Assembly: GCA_031275535.1 (NCBI GenBank)
Contig: JAISOR010000250.1
Coordinates: 1 to 17,136 of the forward strand
Length of the DNA stretch: 17,136 nt
Source of the DNA: Treponema sp.
GTDB lineage: Bacteria; Spirochaetota; Spirochaetia; Treponematales; Breznakiellaceae
Reading direction: 5' to 3'
The position numbers and the translations under genes were made by a program. Within the stretch, counting starts at the first letter, position 1. Each line of letters opens with the position of its first letter. The notes beneath the pieces were generated by a model. The model made no database searches. It was not told where the DNA came from and was given only the letters and a program-made list of their open reading frames with translations. Positions 13,864 to 17,136 of this stretch are shown here, in pieces.

Positions 13864-15345
13864 ATGTACCAGTCGTTTATCGGACTTGAAGTCCACATCC
13901 ATCTTTTAACCAAAACCAAGGTCTTCTGCGGCTGCCGGTCCGCCTTTGGGGACGAGCCCAATACCAACGTCTGCCCGGTCTGTATGGGCTACCCCGGGGT
14001 GCTCCCCTCCCTCAACATTGAGGCCATGCGGATGGGCTGCATGGTGGCCCGGGCCTTGAACTGCCGGATCCCCCCCCGGACCTGGTTCGAGCGGAAACAG
14101 TATTTTTACCCCGATATGCCCAAGAATTACCAGATATCCCAGTTCGCGTCCCCCCTGGGGCAGGAGGGGCACTTCACCATTGAAGGCCGGGGGATCAACA
14201 AGCGGGTGCGGATCAAGGAATGCCACCTGGAGGAGGACGCGGGGAAGATGATCCACACCGGCACGGTCTCCCTCTTGGACTATAACCGGGCGGGGGTTTC
14301 CCTCCTGGAGATCGTTACCGAGCCGGACATGGAAACCGGGGAGGAAGCGGAGCTTTTTATCCAGCAGTTCCGGCGTATGGTCCGCTACCTGGGGGTCTGC
14401 GACGGCAATATGGAAGAGGGCTCCCTCCGGGCGGACGCCAACGTGTCGATCAACCTGCCCGGCAGGGGCCTGGGCCGGAAGGTGGAGATCAAAAACCTCA
14501 ATTCCTCCCGGTTTGTCCGGCTGGCCCTCAACTACGAAATCGCCCGCCAGGGGGAACGGCTGGACCAGGGCAGGGACGTGATCCAGGAAACCCGGCTGTG
14601 GAACGAAAACCGGGATCAGACCGAGCCCATGCGGACCAAGGAAAACGCCCAGGACTACCGCTACTTTCCCGAACCGGACCTGCCGGTTTTTGAGCCCGAC
14701 GAGGGTTTTCTCGCGTCGGTGGAGGAGGCCCTGGTGGAGCTGCCCATCCCCCGGATGCGGCGTTTTGAAACCAGTTTCGGCCTTTCGGCGGAGCAGGCGG
14801 ACCTGATCTGCGAGGAAAAGGCCCAGGCCGACTATTTCGAGGCCGCCCTGGCCGAGGCGGTCCGCCGGGGCATGGAAATCCGGGACGCGGCGGGGCGGCT
14901 CTGCAACTGGCTCCTCACGGACATTAAGCACATCCTGGGCCGGGAGGGGCTCTCCCCCAAAGACCTCTCCTCCTTTACCCTGGGCCCCCGGCGCCTCGCG
15001 GCCCTGGCCGCCCTGAGCGCCCAGGGGGAGGTTTCCCTTAAAAACGCCCGGGAGGCGGTGGAGGTGGTTCTGGCCGAGGACAAGGACCCGGAGGCGGTCA
15101 TCCGGGAGCGGGGCTGGGCCCGGATAGCGGACCCGGAAAAAATCGCCCGGACGGTCGATTCCGTGTACGCCGCGGAAAGGGCGGTCTTTGGGGAGGTCCG
15201 GTCCGCCCATACCGAGGGCAACCTCAAGCGGGCCCATACCCTCACCGCTTACCTGGTGGGCAAGGTGCTGGCGGCTACCGGCGGCCGGGCGGACCCCGGG
15301 ATCGTCCGATCCCAGGTGGAAGCCCTGATCGCGAAAACGGCCTGA
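13864..15345 (+). CDS. gatB: Asp/Glu-tRNA amidotransferase subunit B (kinase/tRNA-binding)
   Basis: GatB phosphorylates the misacylated aminoacyl group and amidates it with ammonia from GatA. The product has 493 residues. It starts MYQSFIGLEVHIHLLTKTKV, followed by the zinc site C22, C24, C37, C40 (FCGCRSAF, then NVCPVCMGYPG). Family signatures include YFYPDMPKNYQISQF, VSLLEIVTEPDM, GSLRADANVS and KTKENAQDYRYFPEPD-like DYRYFPEPDLP. The C-terminal YqeY-like domain that binds the tRNA elbow runs from about residue 350 to the end (TAYLVGKVLAATGGRADPG). The ATG at 13864 is preferred over an in-frame TTG at 13852, because GGAG (13854-13857) then sits 6 bases upstream. It is two bases from gatA and 21 bases from aspS, so coupled. 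Confidence 0.97.
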   Translation: MYQSFIGLEVHIHLLTKTKVFCGCRSAFGDEPNTNVCPVCMGYPGVLPSLNIEAMRMGCMVARALNCRIPPRTWFERKQYFYPDMPKNYQISQFASPLGQEGHFTIEGRGINKRVRIKECHLEEDAGKMIHTGTVSLLDYNRAGVSLLEIVTEPDMETGEEAELFIQQFRRMVRYLGVCDGNMEEGSLRADANVSINLPGRGLGRKVEIKNLNSSRFVRLALNYEIARQGERLDQGRDVIQETRLWNENRDQTEPMRTKENAQDYRYFPEPDLPVFEPDEGFLASVEEALVELPIPRMRRFETSFGLSAEQADLICEEKAQADYFEAALAEAVRRGMEIRDAAGRLCNWLLTDIKHILGREGLSPKDLSSFTLGPRRLAALAALSAQGEVSLKNAREAVEVVLAEDKDPEAVIRERGWARIADPEKIARTVDSVYAAERAVFGEVRSAHTEGNLKRAHTLTAYLVGKVLAATGGRADPGIVRSQVEALIAKTA

Positions 15346-15366
15346 AGCCGGAAGGATGGAGGAACT

Positions 15367-16734
15367 ATGCGGGTACTCGCCAGGGACATAGGGCGCTGCA
15401 AGGAAACCGGGGAGGTGGAAGTTTCCGGCTGGGTGCACCGGATCCGGGAACTGGGGGGGATCACCTTCGTGATCCTCCGGGACCGGTCGGGGCTGCTCCA
15501 ACTGGTGCTTTCCGGGGAGGAATCCTCAGGCGAAGAGGCCGGGGCGGAAAACTCCCCGGGGGCGGCAGGTTCCGCCCTCACCCCGGAATCGGTGATCACC
15601 GCCCGGGGGCTTCCCGCCAAAAACGAGAAAGCCGTCGGCGGGGTGGAACTGCGGGTCCGGTCCCTGGAAATTATCAGCAAAGCCGCGGGGGATCTCCCCT
15701 TCCGGGTGAACGGGGACATCTCCAAGGTGGGGCTGGAGGCTATCCTGGACAACCGGGCCCTGTCCCTGCGGAACCCCCGGATCCGGGGGATATTCAAGGT
15801 CCAGGCCACGATCATCGAGGCCTTTTCCGCATACCTGCGGGAGCGGGACTTTACGGAGATTAAGACCAGCAAGCTCGTGGGGGGAGGCACCGAGGGGGGG
15901 GCCGAACTCTTTGAGGTGGAATATTTTGACAAAAAGGTCTGCCTGGCCCAGTCCCCCCAGATCTACAAGCAGATCATGGTGGCCTCGGGGCTGGAACGGG
16001 TCTTTGAGGTGGCCCCGGCCTACCGGGCGGAAAAGCACGATACCCCCCGGCATCTCAACGAGTATGTTTCCCTGGACGTGGAGATGGGGTTTATTGAATC
16101 GGAAAAGGACCTGATCGAACTGGAGAAGGGGCTCCTTTCCCATATCTTTGCCGAGGTGGCCCGGAAAAACGCCCCGGAACTGGACCTGTGGCAGGCGGCG
16201 GTCCCCGAAGCCGCGGCGGTGCAAAAGGCGCCGGTCATACCCTACGAAGAGGCCCTGAAGCTGGCCAACGCAGAGGCCGCGAAAAACCGGAACAGCCCCC
16301 GGCTCTTCGACATCAACCCCGAGGCGGAGCGGCTCCTCTGCGGCTGGGCGGGCCGGGAACGGGGGGTGGAGCTGGTATTTGTGAATGAATTCCCCCGGCG
16401 CTACCGGCCGTTTTACACCTATCCCCGGCGGGCGGGTCCCGAAGACTCAGGGGAAGGGGCCGCTTCCACCATGAGTTTCGACGCCCTGTTCCGGGGCCTG
16501 GAAATCACCACCGGGGGCCGGCGGCAGCACGATTACCAGGCCCTCCTCGCGGCCCTCCCCAAATTCGGCCTGACCCAGGGGGACATTGCGGGGTACGAGG
16601 TCTTTAAATACGGCTGCCCCCCCCACGGCGGTTTTGCCATAGGCTGCGAACGGCTCACCCAGAAGATCCTGGGGCTGGCCAACGTCAAAGAGGCAAGCCT
16701 CTTCCCCCGGGACCGCAGGCGCGTTACCCCCTGA
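15367..16734 (+). CDS. aspS: Aspartyl-tRNA synthetase, archaeal type, probably non-discriminating
   Basis: The 455-residue product is the short archaeal/eukaryotic type of AspRS, without the GAD insertion of the roughly 590-residue bacterial enzyme. The N-terminal OB-fold (1-105) has SGWVHRIRELGGITFVILRD. The catalytic core shows DNRALSLRNP, TEGGAELFEVEYF, LAQSPQIYKQIM, motif 2 FEVAPAYRAEKHDTPRHLNE (213-232) and motif 3 GGFAIGCERL (421-430). At the tRNA-specificity position the enzyme has H24 (WVH), where discriminating archaeal enzymes have Trp, and V90 where they have Lys. Non-discriminating ones have His and Pro. It probably makes Asp-tRNA(Asn) for the adjacent GatCAB. A Ser/Gly/Glu/Ala insert (49-75) lies in the OB-fold. 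GGAGG lies 4 bases before the ATG. Confidence 0.94.
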   Translation: MRVLARDIGRCKETGEVEVSGWVHRIRELGGITFVILRDRSGLLQLVLSGEESSGEEAGAENSPGAAGSALTPESVITARGLPAKNEKAVGGVELRVRSLEIISKAAGDLPFRVNGDISKVGLEAILDNRALSLRNPRIRGIFKVQATIIEAFSAYLRERDFTEIKTSKLVGGGTEGGAELFEVEYFDKKVCLAQSPQIYKQIMVASGLERVFEVAPAYRAEKHDTPRHLNEYVSLDVEMGFIESEKDLIELEKGLLSHIFAEVARKNAPELDLWQAAVPEAAAVQKAPVIPYEEALKLANAEAAKNRNSPRLFDINPEAERLLCGWAGRERGVELVFVNEFPRRYRPFYTYPRRAGPEDSGEGAASTMSFDALFRGLEITTGGRRQHDYQALLAALPKFGLTQGDIAGYEVFKYGCPPHGGFAIGCERLTQKILGLANVKEASLFPRDRRRVTP

Positions 16735-17136
16735 GCCGGTTCCGGGAAAGGCCGTGATTTCCGGCGGGTTACCCTGAGACCAGACCGGCGTACTTCCGGA
16801 GCAGAGGGGCGTACTTCCGGGGCAGACGGACCTGCCCGTAACAGCCCGGACGGATCAGGTAAAAGAGGCGCCGGCGTTTAGGTTCAAATCCTTGGGAAAC
16901 AACCAAGATTAACGGCTTTTTAACCGCAAGGGAGACTATGCAGTCAATTGCATGAGCATGAGCCTCCGCGGAGCAGAACGCTCAACTTGACCCGCAATGC
17001 AGGGGGGCTTTACTTTTCAGGACGGATCTTTCCCCCTGGACGCTTTTTGCGTGGGACAGAAACGATGGTTACTCGGGGGCCGGGGCGGATTTCCGGGGTT
17101 TAGCCGGGGGCGGGGGCCAACTGTCGGGGGGACTTG
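16735..17136. other. Right-edge region without a recognisable gene
   Basis: No frame here has a start, ribosome site and family signature together. It contains a weak hairpin after aspS (CCGGGAAA 16742-16749 with TTTCCGG 16758-16764, one bulge, no T-tract), a two-copy tandem repeat (16787-16826), and a T-loop-like GGTTCAAATCC (16881-16891) that could not be extended to a tRNA. The final 150 bases are G-rich and may belong to a feature beyond the edge. Confidence 0.55.
16787..16826 (+). repeat. Two-copy tandem repeat after aspS
   Basis: GGCGTACTTCCGGAGCAGA (16787-16805) and GGCGTACTTCCGGGGCAGA (16808-16826) differ at one base, period 21. Two copies only; function unknown. Confidence 0.75.

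Noticed and set aside
13906..15501. 531-codon open frame on the minus strand opposite gatB
   Set aside because: It is a mirror of a GC-rich gene: Gly/Pro/His-rich composition, no ribosome site and no family motifs, while the plus strand encodes a textbook GatB.
16828..16905. tRNA-like 3' end: T-loop GGTTCAAATCC followed at tRNA spacing by CCA
   Set aside because: The T stem has a mismatch, and no complementary acceptor strand (about TGTTTCC) or anticodon arm lies upstream. No full or near-full tRNA can be folded.

Overview
The window looks like chromosomal DNA of a treponeme-like spirochaete, possibly one of the moderately GC-rich termite-gut lineages. This is an inference from content: an archaeal-type aspartyl-tRNA synthetase linked to gatCAB, an archaeal/eukaryotic-like (alpha2) glycyl-tRNA synthetase, a LysM protein coupled to a Pro-rich lipoprotein, an Rpn-family nuclease with a Gly/Lys/Glu-rich tail, and a groEL without an adjacent groES. 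No 16S or other marker is present to confirm it.

Layout. 1-543 (-): an OmpR/PhoB-type response regulator, cut by the window edge. 544-1028: a divergent control region with promoters for the regulator and for glyS, plus an inverted pair of short hairpin repeats. 1029-2402 (+): glyS. 2413-2539: a large nested inverted repeat between convergent genes. 2558-4551 (-): a two-gene operon (lipoprotein, then LysM protein) with ATGA stop/start overlap. 4552-5307: no confirmed gene; it holds the operon promoter, hairpin repeats and a possible gene remnant. 5308-6213 (-): Rpn/PD-(D/E)XK nuclease. 6327-6905 (-): RNase HI. 7205-8200 (-): Gfo/Idh/MocA oxidoreductase. 8420-8548 (-): a 42-codon N-terminal stump that looks like an FGGY kinase, closest to ribulokinase. 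8806-10449 (+): groEL. 10450-10754: several strong hairpins. 10755-11818 (+): azlC-azlD, a branched-chain amino acid exporter. 11933-16734 (+): gatC, gatA, gatB, aspS. 16735-17136: no recognisable gene.

How the genes work together. The right-hand third is a coherent indirect aminoacylation operon. The archaeal-type AspRS carries His at the position that separates non-discriminating from discriminating archaeal enzymes, so it probably charges both tRNA(Asp) and tRNA(Asn). GatCAB would then amidate Asp-tRNA(Asn) to Asn-tRNA(Asn). The gatC-gatA junction carries a terminator-like hairpin with an overlapping alternative hairpin, and gatC has a promoter that predicts a leaderless mRNA. The LysM/lipoprotein pair is probably a cell-envelope module. 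The other genes look like independent housekeeping or metabolic units.

The most unusual non-coding signal is a family of short hairpins with a CTGAAG/CTTCAG loop and an AAAA/TTTT inner stem, present in at least six intergenic places. Two sites hold inverted pairs like REP/REPIN elements. Three full-length copies share a 15-base flank outside the stem. A second pattern is nested inverted repeats filling several intergenic gaps.
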